In this document: one piece after another, positions 37,155 through 46,131 of the stretch
Numbering within the stretch: the first letter of the stretch is position 1
Layout: each line of letters opens with the position of its first letter
Source of the DNA: Streptomyces vilmorinianum
GTDB taxonomy: Bacteria > Actinomycetota > Actinomycetes > Streptomycetales > Streptomycetaceae
Assembly: GCF_005517195.1 (NCBI RefSeq)
Contig: NZ_CP040244.1
Span: forward strand, 496,001-560,000
DNA length: 64,000 nt
Direction: 5' to 3'
Translations under genes and position numbers: made by a program
The notes under the pieces: model-generated
What the model was told of the DNA's origin: nothing
What the model saw: only the letters and a program-made list of their open reading frames with translations
Databases searched by the model: none

Positions 37155-37223
37155 CTTACTTGACGACCGGCTAGTTACGGGTCTACCGTCCCCAGTCTAG
37201 TAACTAGCCGGGCGGCAAGTAAG
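37155..37223. promoter_or_regulatory. 24-bp inverted repeat operator between tetR and MFS genes
   Basis: The left arm CTTACTTG-N4-CCGGCTAGTTAC (37155-37178) is matched by the right arm GTAACTAGCCGG-N4-CAAGTAAG (37200-37223). Twenty of 20 defined positions are symmetric, with a 21-bp centre. Each arm could hold one TetR dimer. Confidence 0.9.
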
Positions 37224-37252
37224 CGCCCGAGGGGCTTGTGGGGAGCGGAAGC

Positions 37253-38824
37253 ATGACGACGACACCGGAACCGAAGACAGCCGAGGGGGCGGAGCGCCCG
37301 CGCAGCGTCCGCGTCGTGCTCCTCGCCCTGATGATCGCGATGCTCCTCGCGATGCTGGACAACATGATCATCGGCACCGCCATGCCGACGATCGTCGGCG
37401 AGCTCGGCGGCATGGAGCACCTCTCCTGGGTCGTCACCGCCTACACCCTGGCCACCGCCGCCTCCACCCCCATCTGGGGCAAGCTCGGCGACATGTTCGG
37501 CCGCAAGGGCGTCTTCCTCACCTCGATCGTGATCTTCCTGATCGGCTCCGCGCTCAGCGGCATGGCCCAGGACATGGGCCAGCTCATCGGCTTCCGTGCC
37601 GTCCAGGGCCTCGGCGCCGGCGGTCTGATGGTCGGCGTGATGGCGATCATCGGCGACCTGATCCCGCCCCGTGAGCGGGGCAAGTACCAGGGCATGATGG
37701 CCGGCGTGATGGCCCTCGCCATGATCGGCGGACCGCTGGTCGGCGGCACCATCACCGACCACTGGGGCTGGCGCTGGTCGTTCTACATCAACCTCCCGCT
37801 GGGCGCCGTCGCCCTCGCGATGGTCACCGCCGTCCTCCACCTGCCCAGGAAGGAGCGGGTCGCCGGCACCCGGATCGACTTCCTCGGCGCCGGGCTGCTG
37901 ACCGTCGGCATCACCGCGATCGTCCTGGTCACCACCTGGGGCGGTACGGAGTACGCCTGGGGCTCCGCGACCATCGTCGGCCTCTCGGTCGCCGGTGTCG
38001 CCGCGCTCGCCGCGTTCCTCCGGGCCGAGACCCGCGCGAGCGACCCGGTCGTGCCGCTGCACATCTTCCGCAGCCGCAACTTCACCCTCATGTCGGTGAT
38101 CGGCTTCCTCACCGGCTTCGTGATGTTCGGCGCGGTCCTCTTCCTGCCGCTCTTCCAGCAGTCCGTGCAGGGCGCCTCGGCCACCAACTCCGGTCTGCTC
38201 CTCCTGCCGATGCTGCTGGCGATGATGGTCGTCTCGCTGGTCTCCGGCCGGATCACGACCAGCAGCGGCAAGTACAAGATCTTCCCGATCATCGGTACGG
38301 CGCTGATGGTGATCGGCCTGTTCCTGCTCGCCCAGATGGACACCGGCACCTCCCGCCTCACCTCCGGGATCTACATGGCGGTGCTCGGCGCCGGCATGGG
38401 CTTCCTGATGCAGATCACGATGCTCGTCGCGCAGAACAGCGTCGAGATGAAGGACATGGGCGTCGCCTCCTCCGCGACCACCCTGTTCCGTACCCTCGGC
38501 TCCTCCTTCGGCGTCGCGATCATGGGCGCGCTCTTCACGAGCCGCGTCCAGGACGAGATGGCGGCGCGCGGCGGCTCCGAGCTCACCCAGCAGTCCGCCC
38601 AGCTCGACGCCGCCTCCCTGGCGAAGCTGCCGGCCGCGCTGCGCGAGGCGTACCAGCACGCGGTGGCCTCCGGCACCCACTCCGCCTTCCTGGTGGGCTC
38701 GGCGGTCGCCGTCATCGGCTTCGTCCTCGCCTTCCTGGTCAAGGAGGTCGCCCTGCGCGGGGCCGGACCGGCGCCGAAGCCGGCGGCGACGGACGGGGAG
38801 CCGAAGGTCGCCGAGACCGTCTGA
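37253..38824 (+). CDS. DHA2-family (EmrB/QacA) 14-TMS drug efflux transporter
   Basis: 523 residues from the ATG at 37253, preceded by GGGGAGCGG; a GTG at 37238 is an alternative. It belongs to the major facilitator superfamily. Motif A reads GKLGDMFGRKGVFL, and the motif C-like GMMAGVMALAMIGGPLVGGTI marks an antiporter. About fourteen hydrophobic helices are visible, beginning VVLLALMIAMLLAMLDNMIIGTAMP, where the aspartate in helix 1 is typical of DHA2 proteins. Expected to export toxic compounds by proton antiport, under the adjacent TetR repressor. Substrate unknown. Confidence 0.94.
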   Translation: MTTTPEPKTAEGAERPRSVRVVLLALMIAMLLAMLDNMIIGTAMPTIVGELGGMEHLSWVVTAYTLATAASTPIWGKLGDMFGRKGVFLTSIVIFLIGSALSGMAQDMGQLIGFRAVQGLGAGGLMVGVMAIIGDLIPPRERGKYQGMMAGVMALAMIGGPLVGGTITDHWGWRWSFYINLPLGAVALAMVTAVLHLPRKERVAGTRIDFLGAGLLTVGITAIVLVTTWGGTEYAWGSATIVGLSVAGVAALAAFLRAETRASDPVVPLHIFRSRNFTLMSVIGFLTGFVMFGAVLFLPLFQQSVQGASATNSGLLLLPMLLAMMVVSLVSGRITTSSGKYKIFPIIGTALMVIGLFLLAQMDTGTSRLTSGIYMAVLGAGMGFLMQITMLVAQNSVEMKDMGVASSATTLFRTLGSSFGVAIMGALFTSRVQDEMAARGGSELTQQSAQLDAASLAKLPAALREAYQHAVASGTHSAFLVGSAVAVIGFVLAFLVKEVALRGAGPAPKPAATDGEPKVAETV

Positions 38825-38851
38825 TCCCCTGCCGTACGCGGCCGTACGCGA

Positions 38852-38884
38852 AAGGCCCCGGCACACCAGGTGTGCCGGGGCCTT
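38852..38884. terminator. bidirectional terminator between MFS gene and cseC
   Basis: AAGGCCCCGGCACACC and GGTGTGCCGGGGCCTT form a near-continuous 16-bp palindrome centred on one A. It lies 27 nt after the MFS stop and 22 nt from the cseC stop. Confidence 0.88.
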
Positions 38885-38906
38885 CCGCGTACGCGCCGTA
38901 CGGGTG

Positions 38907-40223
38907 TCAGTCCGCGAACTTGATCATCGGGAAGCTGCCGGTGTTCGTCGGGGCGTGGTCCGGGAGCCAGAGCACCGCGATCGCGCCGCCCGCCCCCTCC
39001 GGGGTGCCCTCGGGCGCCGCGTTACGGAAGGTCAGCCGGGCCCCGAGGACCCGCGCCTGGCCCGCCGCGATCGTCAGGCCGAGCCCGTGGCCCTGCCCCG
39101 CCCGGTCGCTCGCTCCCGTACGGAACCGGCTCGGGCCCTCGCGGAGCAGCGCCTCGGGGAAGCCGGGGCCGTGGTCCCGGACGCGTACCACCCGGCCCTC
39201 GACCGTGACCTCGACGGGCGGCTTGCCGTACCTCGCCGCGTTCGCCAGGAGGTTGCCCAGGATCCGCTCCAGGCGCCTCGGGTCGGTGTTCACCCACGAC
39301 TCGTGGACGACGCGCACGACCGCCTCCGGGTCGAGCGCCCGTACCCGCCGCTCGACGAACTCGCCGAGCGCGACCTCCTGGAGCTCGGCCCGCTCCGACG
39401 CGCTGTCGAGCCGGGCGACCTCGAGCACGTCCTCGACCAGGGTCCGCATGGCCTGCGCCCGGTCCCGTACGAGCTCGCTCGGGCGCCCCGGCGGCAGCAG
39501 CTCCGCCGCCGTGAGCAGGCCGGTCACCGGGGTGCGCAGCTCGTGCGCGATGTCGGCGGTGACCCGGCGCTCGGCCTCGATCCGTTCCTGCAGGGCGTCG
39601 GTCAGGGCGTCCACCGCGCGGGCCAGCTCGTCGGTCTCGTCGCGTACGACTCCGCCGATCGCGTCCCGTACCCGTACCTCCGTATTGCCCTGCGCGACCC
39701 TGCCGGCCGCCGCGGCGGCCTTCCGCAGCCGGCGCGAGAGCTGGCCGCCGATCAGCACGCCGAGCGCGCAGCCGCCGAAGACCACCGACACGGAGCCGAT
39801 GATCAGGGCCCGGTCGAGATCCTTCATGATCGTCGCGCTGCGGTCGGCGAACGGGATGTGCAGGGACAGCACGTCCCCGTTGGCGAGCGGCACGGCCGCC
39901 CAGACATCGGGCGGGCCGCCGTGGCGGTGCTCCTGCACGAACGTGCCGCGCCGCTTGTCCTGCATGAGCTGGTCCAGCTGCGGCGGCAACATCGGGTCGT
40001 TGATCTTGGTGCCGAAGCGGGGCTCCTTCGGCTTGGAGCTCTCGTACAGCCGCTGGGCGAAGAGGAGCCGCTCCATCTGCACCTCGCGCGCGTTGTCCAG
40101 CATCGAGACGCGCGCCGAGTTGTGCACGACGAGGCTGAGGGTGACCGCGATGAGCGCGCCGACGGCCGCGATGGCGACGGCGATCTTCCAGCGGACTCCC
40201 GTGCGGAGGGCGAGCGGCTTCAC
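38907..40223 (-). CDS. cseC: sensor histidine kinase CseC (cell-envelope stress)
   Basis: 438 residues. It has transmembrane helices at about 13-33 and 140-160 flanking an extracytoplasmic sensor loop, a HAMP segment (GGQLSRRLRKAAAAAGRVAQGN), phosphoacceptor His227 (TADIAHELRTPVTG) and an HATPase domain (GNLLANAARYG, VRDHGPGFPEALL, GHGLGLTIAAGQARVLG). In S. coelicolor CseC senses cell-wall damage and phosphorylates CseB, which turns on sigE. The start is GTG, overlapped by a 7-codon open frame whose TGA shares the GTG. Last gene of the sigE operon. Confidence 0.95.
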   Translation of the reverse strand: MKPLALRTGVRWKIAVAIAAVGALIAVTLSLVVHNSARVSMLDNAREVQMERLLFAQRLYESSKPKEPRFGTKINDPMLPPQLDQLMQDKRRGTFVQEHRHGGPPDVWAAVPLANGDVLSLHIPFADRSATIMKDLDRALIIGSVSVVFGGCALGVLIGGQLSRRLRKAAAAAGRVAQGNTEVRVRDAIGGVVRDETDELARAVDALTDALQERIEAERRVTADIAHELRTPVTGLLTAAELLPPGRPSELVRDRAQAMRTLVEDVLEVARLDSASERAELQEVALGEFVERRVRALDPEAVVRVVHESWVNTDPRRLERILGNLLANAARYGKPPVEVTVEGRVVRVRDHGPGFPEALLREGPSRFRTGASDRAGQGHGLGLTIAAGQARVLGARLTFRNAAPEGTPEGAGGAIAVLWLPDHAPTNTGSFPMIKFAD

Positions 40224-40241
40224 CTGCTGACCTGCTTCATC

Positions 40242-40286
40242 GTGTGACGGGTGTGATGGGCGTGACGGGCGTGACGGGCGTGAAGG
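40242..40286. repeat. 9-bp degenerate tandem repeats between cseB and cseC
   Basis: Five consecutive 9-mers of the form G(C/T)GTGACGG occupy 40242-40286, with single-base variants. They sit in the 115-bp gap between cseB and cseC. No start codon or ribosome site is conserved within them. Confidence 0.8.
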
Positions 40287-40338
40287 TCATGACCGGCGGG
40301 ACGATTGCGACCGGTGGGACGGGTGACGGGACGGGCGG

Positions 40339-41043
40339 TCATCCCCTGAGCTTGTAACCGAAGCCGCGGACCGTCTCGATCCGGTCCTGGCCGATCTTGG
40401 TGCGCAGCCGCTGGACGTGGACGTCCACCACTCGGGTGTCGCCGCCCCAGCCGTAGTCCCAGACCCGCTCCAGGAGCTTGTCCCGCGACAGGACCGTGCC
40501 CGGCGCGGAGGAGAACTCCAGCAGCAGCCGCATCTCCGTCGGGGTCAGCGCGACCGGCGCACCGCCCCGGCGGACCTCCATGCCGTCGGTGTCGATCTCC
40601 AGGTCGCCGAAGACCAGCACCCCGCCCCCGGGGCCCTCCTCCTGCCCGGCCTCGCCGGCCGCCGCCCCGCTCGCGTGTCCGAAGCGGCGCAGCACCGCAC
40701 GGATGCGGGCCATGAGCACCGCGCCGTCGAAGGGCTTGGTGACGTAGTCGTCGGCCCCGGCCTCCAGGCCCAGGACGACGTCGATGGAGTCGGCGCGCGC
40801 GGACAGCATGATCACGGGCACGGTCGACTCGTCGCGGATCCGGCGGCAGAGACTGACGCCGTCCATCCCCGGCAGCATCACGTCGAGCAGCGCGATGTCG
40901 GGCCGGTCCGCCCGGAACGCCTCCAGACCGGCCAGCCCGTCGGGCACGGCGGTCACCGCGAAGCCGTCCCGCTCCAGTGCGAGCTGGGTGGCCTCGCGGA
41001 TGACGTCGTCGTCCTCGACGAACAGCACATGGGTCTCGGCCAT
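40339..41043 (-). CDS. cseB: response regulator CseB (OmpR/PhoB family)
   Basis: 234 residues. The receiver has acidic residues 10-13 (VEDDD), phosphoacceptor Asp54 (IALLDVMLPGMDG) and the lysine in DDYVTKPFDG. An Ala/Glu/Gly-rich linker leads to the winged-helix effector (LTPTEMRLLLEFSSAPGTVLSRDKLLERVWDYGWGGDTRVVDVHVQRLRTKIG). In S. coelicolor phosphorylated CseB activates the sigE promoter. It lies 65 bp after cseA in the same operon, in the order sigE-cseA-cseB-cseC. Confidence 0.96.
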   Translation of the reverse strand: MAETHVLFVEDDDVIREATQLALERDGFAVTAVPDGLAGLEAFRADRPDIALLDVMLPGMDGVSLCRRIRDESTVPVIMLSARADSIDVVLGLEAGADDYVTKPFDGAVLMARIRAVLRRFGHASGAAAGEAGQEEGPGGGVLVFGDLEIDTDGMEVRRGGAPVALTPTEMRLLLEFSSAPGTVLSRDKLLERVWDYGWGGDTRVVDVHVQRLRTKIGQDRIETVRGFGYKLRG

Positions 41044-41108
41044 CGCGCGCCCTTCCTCGATCCTTCTCGTTTACGGCTCGTCGTTTACCGCTCGTCGGCT
41101 GCCGCTCG

Positions 41109-41816
41109 TCAGTTGCCGTTCGACTCGGCGGGTGCGGGGCCGTCGATGCCTCCGTCGCCGACCGCGGTGCTGTACTCGTTGTGCACCCAGTCGTGCTGGG
41201 TGAACTTGTTCCCCGCCCAGCGGTACGTGATCACGTCCTCGCCGGAGGGATACGCGACCGGGTCCCCCTTGGCGTACACCTGCTTGGTCACGACCAGGTC
41301 GCCCCGGTCGATCGTGGCGTAGGCCGCCGCGTCCTCGACCATGAACACGTTCTTGTACTCGCCGCTCTCCTCGCGATACACGTACGTGCCGATGCCGACG
41401 GCATCGCCGCAGGTCATCACGTTGACGACGACATCGGGCGAGGCCGAGCCGGTCAGGTTCCCGTACGAGGTGTCCACCGGGTACGCGTCCGCGACACAGG
41501 GCTTCAGATCGGACTTGAAACGCTCGCCGATCTTCGGGTCGGCCTTGATGAGCGCGACGGGGTCGACCCGCTTGGCGTTCATCAGGTCCCCGGAGGGCGA
41601 GGCGGAGGGGGGCGGGGCCGCCGAGGCCGCTCCCTCGTCGGCGCGGGCCGCGCCCTCGTCCCGTGACCCCGTGCCGCCGGTCGAGCACGCGGTCAGGAGC
41701 ATGCCGGAGGCGACGAGCACGGTCGTTGCCGTGAGACTCGCCGCCCCAAGGGTCCGGCGGCGCGGGCCGCCGGGCCCGTCGTCGCCGCCGTCGTGTCTGG
41801 CGCCTAGGCCGCGCAC
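41109..41816 (-). CDS. cseA: CseA lipoprotein, negative modulator of the SigE system
   Basis: About 235 residues from a GTG at 41816, inside the sigE 3' end (13-nt overlap) and preceded by CAGGACC. A basic N-terminus is followed by a hydrophobic signal (LTATTVLVASGML) and lipobox LTAC with Cys44, so the protein is anchored on the outside of the membrane. The mature domain has two cysteines (LKPCVADAY, VMTCGDAVG) that could form a disulfide. In S. coelicolor loss of CseA raises sigE expression, which suggests it restrains CseC. Position and lipobox identify it. Confidence 0.9.
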   Translation of the reverse strand: MRGLGARHDGGDDGPGGPRRRTLGAASLTATTVLVASGMLLTACSTGGTGSRDEGAARADEGAASAAPPPSASPSGDLMNAKRVDPVALIKADPKIGERFKSDLKPCVADAYPVDTSYGNLTGSASPDVVVNVMTCGDAVGIGTYVYREESGEYKNVFMVEDAAAYATIDRGDLVVTKQVYAKGDPVAYPSGEDVITYRWAGNKFTQHDWVHNEYSTAVGDGGIDGPAPAESNGN

Positions 41817-42370
41817 CGGTCCTGCCCCCGTTCGTGACGTCGTACGGTCGAGCGCTCCAGAGCACGGGTGTCGTGGTCGACGCCTCGGCTCTCCAGTTCC
41901 TGACGCAGTCGGGCCAGTGCGCGGTGGAGCGTGGACTTCACCGTACCGGTCGACATACCGAGCGCGGCCGCGGTCTCCTCCGTACTCATCTGCTCCCAGT
42001 GCCGCAGGACGACCACACTGCGCTGCTTCGGGGCGAGCACCTTGAGGATGTCCATGAGCAGCGCCCGGTCGGCGTGCTGCTCGGTGGCGTCGTCGACGGA
42101 CGCGTCGGGCAGCTGCTCGGTGGGAACCTCGTCGAGCTTGCGGGCGCGCCACCACTCGGTGCGTGTGTTGATCATGACCCGGCGGAGGTACGCGTCGGCG
42201 AGCGACTTGTCGGCGATGCCGTCCCAGCGGCCGTACGTCCGCACCAGAGCCGTCTGCAGCAGGTCCTGCGCGTCGACGGGGTCGGGCACAAGACGGCGTG
42301 CGCTGCGCAGCAGCGCGTCCTGCCGAGTGCGTACGTAATCCTCGAAGTCGAGCACCTCGCCGTGCGACAT
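41804..42370 (-). CDS. sigE: ECF RNA polymerase sigma factor SigE
   Basis: 188-residue ECF sigma factor for the cell-envelope stress response. Region 2 reads LDFEDYVRTRQDALLRSARRLVPDPVDAQDLLQTALVRTYGRWDGI. Region 4 reads LAPKQRSVVVLRHWEQMSTEETAAALGMSTGTVKSTLHRALARLRQEL. The sequence is nearly that of S. coelicolor SigE as I remember it, apart from the C-terminal tail. There is no anti-sigma gene: control is transcriptional through CseB/CseC, with cseA, cseB and cseC downstream. Cell-wall synthesis genes are the known regulon. Confidence 0.97.
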   Translation of the reverse strand: MSHGEVLDFEDYVRTRQDALLRSARRLVPDPVDAQDLLQTALVRTYGRWDGIADKSLADAYLRRVMINTRTEWWRARKLDEVPTEQLPDASVDDATEQHADRALLMDILKVLAPKQRSVVVLRHWEQMSTEETAAALGMSTGTVKSTLHRALARLRQELESRGVDHDTRALERSTVRRHERGQDRCAA

Positions 42371-42487
42371 CCGAACCGCCTCCGATCCCCGTGACCAGCA
42401 TGTTTCCCGTGTACGTCGAAGACGCTACGGAGCTGTTGTCACGGGGTTGTCCGTGGCAGCCGTCGGCGGACGCACGGCTGTCCATCG

Positions 42488-42500
42488 GTTGTGTAACAAC
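42488..42500. promoter_or_regulatory. dyad GTTGT-N3-ACAAC upstream of sigE
   Basis: A perfect 5-bp dyad lies 118 bp upstream of the sigE start, in the 192-bp gap to mutY. It is a candidate regulator site, possibly for CseB, but nothing in the sequence proves this. Confidence 0.25.
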
Positions 42501-42562
42501 GGGGGCGGGAGAGGTTTGAACCGCGGATTCCGCAGAAATGCGAGAGGGAGATGCCTCAGGCC

Positions 42563-43486
42563 TCAGGAAAGGGGCAGGCGGTAGAAGCCGCCCTCCAGGG
42601 GCTCCACGAGGCCGTCGGCGACCAGGCCGTCCAGCGCACGGGCCCGCTGCACCGGTTCGTCCCAGACCGCGTCCAGGGCGGACTGCGGCACCGCGCCCTC
42701 CGCCTCCCGGAGCACGGCGAGCAGCCGGCCGCGCACCTGCCGGTCCGTACCCGCGTACGTCTGGCCGCGCCGTGGCGGCCCGTCGTGCGCCGGCTTCCCC
42801 GAGAGCCGCCAGACACAGCGGTCCGCGATCGGGCACCGCCCGCAGTCCTCGTTCTTCGCCGTGCACACCAGCGCGCCCAGCTCCATGGAGGCGGCCGCCC
42901 AGCGGGCCGCCGTCCCCTCGTCCTGCGGCAGGAGCTCCCGCGCGAGCCGGCGCTCGGCGGCGGTCGTGGCGTTCGGCGGGTACTGGACGCCGGTGGCCGC
43001 CCGGGCGAACACCCGGCGCACATTGGTGTCGAGGACCGCGTGCCGCTGCCCGTACGCGAACGAGGCCACCGCCGCCGCCGTGTACTCCCCGATCCCGGGC
43101 AGCGCGAGCAGCTGTCCGTGCTCGCTCGGCACGTCACCGCCGTGCCGCTCCGTTATGGCCACGGCCGCCGCGTGCAGCCGCAGCGCGCGCCGCGGGTAGC
43201 CCAGCCGGCCCCAGGCGCGCACCGCGTCGCCGGGCGCGTCGGCCGCCAGATCCGCCGGGCGAGGCCAGCGCGCGAGCCACTGCTCGTACACCGGAAGGAC
43301 CCGTACGACCGGGGTCTGCTGGAGCATGAACTCGCTGACCATCACGCCCCACGCCCCCGCCTCGGGACGGCGCCAGGGCAGGTCGCGGGCGTGCCGGTCG
43401 AACCAGGCGAGGACGGGCCCGTGCAGCTCGGCGGGGGCCGGTGCGGGGGCGTCGAACACGGGAGTGGGTGCATCGGTGGAAGTCAT
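42563..43486 (-). CDS. mutY: A/G-specific adenine glycosylase
   Basis: 307 residues. MutY removes adenine mispaired with 8-oxoguanine. Visible features are SEFMLQQTPVVRVLP with the catalytic glutamate, the helix-hairpin-helix LPGIGEYTAAAVASF, the catalytic aspartate in AVLDTNVRRVFAR, and the iron-sulfur ligands in CTAKNEDCGRCPIADRC (C-x6-C-x2-C-x5-C). The C-terminal NUDIX-like 8-oxoG recognition domain of E. coli MutY is missing: a short winged-helix-like tail (VRGRLLAVLREAEGAVPQSALDAV) takes its place, as in several actinobacteria. Located upstream of sigE on the same strand. Confidence 0.93.
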   Translation of the reverse strand: MTSTDAPTPVFDAPAPAPAELHGPVLAWFDRHARDLPWRRPEAGAWGVMVSEFMLQQTPVVRVLPVYEQWLARWPRPADLAADAPGDAVRAWGRLGYPRRALRLHAAAVAITERHGGDVPSEHGQLLALPGIGEYTAAAVASFAYGQRHAVLDTNVRRVFARAATGVQYPPNATTAAERRLARELLPQDEGTAARWAAASMELGALVCTAKNEDCGRCPIADRCVWRLSGKPAHDGPPRRGQTYAGTDRQVRGRLLAVLREAEGAVPQSALDAVWDEPVQRARALDGLVADGLVEPLEGGFYRLPLS

Positions 43487-43773
43487 GGCACCCCGATCCT
43501 GGCACGTTCAGCGCGCGCCGTGGCGCACGCCCTCGGGGCGCGCGGAGGCGTGTGGGCGCGGCCCGCGCCCCGCGCACCACACCACCACGCCGGTCCGGCT
43601 CGTCCTGGCCGTCTCCACCAGCGCCCGGACGGGCCGTACCGCCGCCTTCACCGAGTCGAAGGACCACGACGACCCCCTACGAAAGTGGGGTGGATGTGAT
43701 CATCGGCAAAGTTTGATGCCTGGGGCGGCGGGTGGGGCGGGAGTTGGCGCCGATCTCTCGTAAGGTTCGTGCC

Positions 43774-44601
43774 GTGGGATCACTGCGCAATCCGGTCGGG
43801 CCGCTTCCCTCCTCCATCTACTGGCGACGGAGGGCGGTCGCGCTGTGCCTGATCGCACTTCTCGCGCTGATCGCCCTCTGGGCCGTCACCTCCGGTGGCA
43901 GCGGCGGAAAGAAGCCGAACGACGCGGCCAACGGCTCTTCTCCCGCGCCCTCGATCACCCCGGGACCCTCCGGTACCGGCCCCGCGATCACCCAACAGCC
44001 TGGCGGCCGCGACGAGTCGGGCGACTCCGGTGAGACCTCCGGCGGCGAGGGCGAAGGCAACGGCGGCGGCAGCGGCGGTACGGACGCGGGCGCGGACGCC
44101 GGCACCGAGGGCGCGGGCAAGAACGGCGACACGGACGGCGGGGGCGGCGACGGCGGCGCGGCGGCGGGTGCCGGACAGCAGGTTCCGGCCAATTCTCCGC
44201 TGCCGAACTGCGCGCCCGGAGCGCTGCAGTTGACGCTCCGCAGCGCCAAGATCTCGTACGCGCCAGGGGAGAAGCCCCGCTTCCAGCTGGTCGTCAAGAA
44301 CACCTCGGCCGGCGACTGCAAGGCCGATTTCGGCCCCAAGAACGCCGTCCTGACGGTCAGTGACGCCAAGGACGACGAGGTCTGGTCCTCCGAGGACTGC
44401 CCGCGCACGGCCACCGGCGTCATGCTCCGCATCCCGGCGCGCTCGACGATCACGCACACCGTGGAGTGGGACCGCGCACGCAGCGCCCCGCAGTGCGCCA
44501 CCGTCCCGGCGGGCCCGGTGGGACCGGGGACCTACCTGGTGGAGGCGGCGATGCCGGGTGTGAAGGTGCTTCCGGCCTCGTTCACGCTGGCCAAGGACTG
44601 A
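43774..44601 (+). CDS. membrane-anchored secreted protein with Gly/Asp-rich linker, function unknown
   Basis: About 275 residues from the GTG at 43774, where a TAAGGT box ends 7 nt upstream (leaderless pattern). One helix (AVALCLIALLALIALWAV, residues about 20-38) anchors it. A low-complexity linker rich in Gly, Asp, Ser and Pro (about 40-140) spans the wall. The C-terminal domain (CAPGALQLTLRSAKISYAPGEKPRFQLVVKNTSAGDCKADFG) looks like an immunoglobulin-like beta sandwich with two cysteine pairs. Similar DUF4232-like domains occur in actinobacterial surface proteins. Ligand unknown. It has its own strong terminator. Confidence 0.84.
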   Translation: MGSLRNPVGPLPSSIYWRRRAVALCLIALLALIALWAVTSGGSGGKKPNDAANGSSPAPSITPGPSGTGPAITQQPGGRDESGDSGETSGGEGEGNGGGSGGTDAGADAGTEGAGKNGDTDGGGGDGGAAAGAGQQVPANSPLPNCAPGALQLTLRSAKISYAPGEKPRFQLVVKNTSAGDCKADFGPKNAVLTVSDAKDDEVWSSEDCPRTATGVMLRIPARSTITHTVEWDRARSAPQCATVPAGPVGPGTYLVEAAMPGVKVLPASFTLAKD

Positions 44602-44645
44602 CCGGACTGGCCGGACTGACCGACGGTACGCGCGACGCGGCTACG

Positions 44646-44685
44646 GAGAAGGGGCGGTACGGGAACTCCCGTACCGCCCCTTCTC
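44646..44685. terminator. terminator between secreted-protein gene and disA
   Basis: A perfect 18-bp stem (GAGAAGGGGCGGTACGGG and its complement) closes on the loop AACT. It lies between the converging genes and can serve both. Confidence 0.92.
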
Positions 44686-44714
44686 CGTGCGTGCGCGTAC
44701 TCCCGCATCCACAC

Positions 44715-45866
44715 CTACACGTACCGCTCCAGGATCGAGGACTCCGCGAGCCGGGACAGGCCCTCGCGGACGCTGCGCGCCCGGGCCTCGCCGACCCCGT
44801 CGACGGTCTGGAGGTCGTCGACGCTGGCCGCGAGCAGCTTCTGCAGGCCGCCGAAGTGCTCGACGAGCCGCTCGATGATCGCGCCGGGCAGCCGCGGGAC
44901 CTTGGCGAGGAGCCGGTAGCCGCGCGGCGAGACCGCGGAGTCGAGGGTCTCGGGGGAGCCGCTGTAGCCCAGGGCCCGGGCCACTATGGGCAGTTCGAGG
45001 AGCTCGGCGTGGGTGAGCGCGTCGAGCTCGGTGAGCGCCTCGGCGACCGTGCGGGAGCGCTGGGGGCCCCTCCCAGAGGCAGCTCTGGGGGACGTCGGCT
45101 CGGGCACGTAGTCCCGGATGACGAGCTCGCGCTCGGGCTCCACGCCCGCGATCAGCTCGTCGAGCTGGAGCGAGAGCAGCCGGCCGTCGGTGCCGAGCTC
45201 GACGACGTACTCGGCGATCTCGGTGGCGATCCGGCGGACCATCTCCAGTCGCTGGGCGACGGCCGTGACGTCCCGGACGGTCACCAGGTCCTCGATCTCC
45301 AGGGCGGAGAGCGTGCCGGCGACCTCGTCGAGGCGGAGCTTGTAGCGCTCCAGGGTCGCGAGCGCCTGGTTGGCGCGGGAGAGGATCGCGGCCGACTCCT
45401 CCAGGACGCGGCGCTCGCCGTTCACGTAGATGGCGATCAGCCGCATCGACTGGGAGACGGAGACCACGGGGAAGTTGCACTGCTTGGAGACCCGGTCCGC
45501 GGTGCGGTGGCGGGTGCCGGTCTCCTCGGTGTGGATGGAGGCGTCCGGAACGAGCTGGACACCCGCCCGGTGGATCTTGGAAATGTCCTTGTCGAGGACG
45601 AGCCCGCCGTCGAGCTTGCACAGCTCACGCAGCCGTGTCGCGGTGAACTCCACGTCCAGCACGAAACCGCCGGTGCACATCGAGTCCACCGTCTTGTCCA
45701 TGCCGAGCACGATCAGACCACCGGTGTTGCCCCGCAGAACGCGCTCGAGGCCGTCGCGCAGTGCGGTGCCCGGAGCGACCGCGCTGAGAGCCGCGCGCAT
45801 CAGTGCTTCGTTGCCGGAGCCCGCGCCGGACTTTCCGGGAGCTGCTGCCCCGTCCTTGGCTGCCAC
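44715..45866 (-). CDS. disA: DNA-integrity scanning diadenylate cyclase DisA
   Basis: 383 residues from the GTG at 45866, preceded by GGAGGAG. DisA makes cyclic di-AMP from two ATP and responds to DNA lesions and recombination intermediates. The cyclase domain has [18 protein letters not shown] (the DGA motif reads DGG here) and GTRHRTADR with the RHR triad at 119-121. A helical spine follows, then the C-terminal helix-hairpin-helix DNA-binding region ([40 protein letters not shown]). It lies downstream of radA, whose product inhibits DisA in Bacillus. Osmolyte transporters and wall hydrolases are typical c-di-AMP targets. Confidence 0.95.
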   Translation of the reverse strand: MAAKDGAAAPGKSGAGSGNEALMRAALSAVAPGTALRDGLERVLRGNTGGLIVLGMDKTVDSMCTGGFVLDVEFTATRLRELCKLDGGLVLDKDISKIHRAGVQLVPDASIHTEETGTRHRTADRVSKQCNFPVVSVSQSMRLIAIYVNGERRVLEESAAILSRANQALATLERYKLRLDEVAGTLSALEIEDLVTVRDVTAVAQRLEMVRRIATEIAEYVVELGTDGRLLSLQLDELIAGVEPERELVIRDYVPEPTSPRAASGRGPQRSRTVAEALTELDALTHAELLELPIVARALGYSGSPETLDSAVSPRGYRLLAKVPRLPGAIIERLVEHFGGLQKLLAASVDDLQTVDGVGEARARSVREGLSRLAESSILERYV

Positions 45867-46131
45867 TGCACTCCTCCGGCTCGTACGGATGGGCGAGACC
45901 AGGGCAAAGTCTAGCGACACCGCCCCGCGGCCCTCCGCCGCGCGCCGGAGCGCTCCCCCGCGATGCCCCTCGCAAGAGCCTCCCCGACGCCCCGCGGCAC
46001 CCGCCCCGGGCGCCGCGCGCCACCCCTCCCGGGCTCCCCTGTCACCCCTCCCGGGGCGACTCCTGCCACCCCCCGGGGCCGCCCGCACCACCCCTCCCGC
46101 GCCGCCCGCGCTATCCGTCCCGGGCCCCGCG

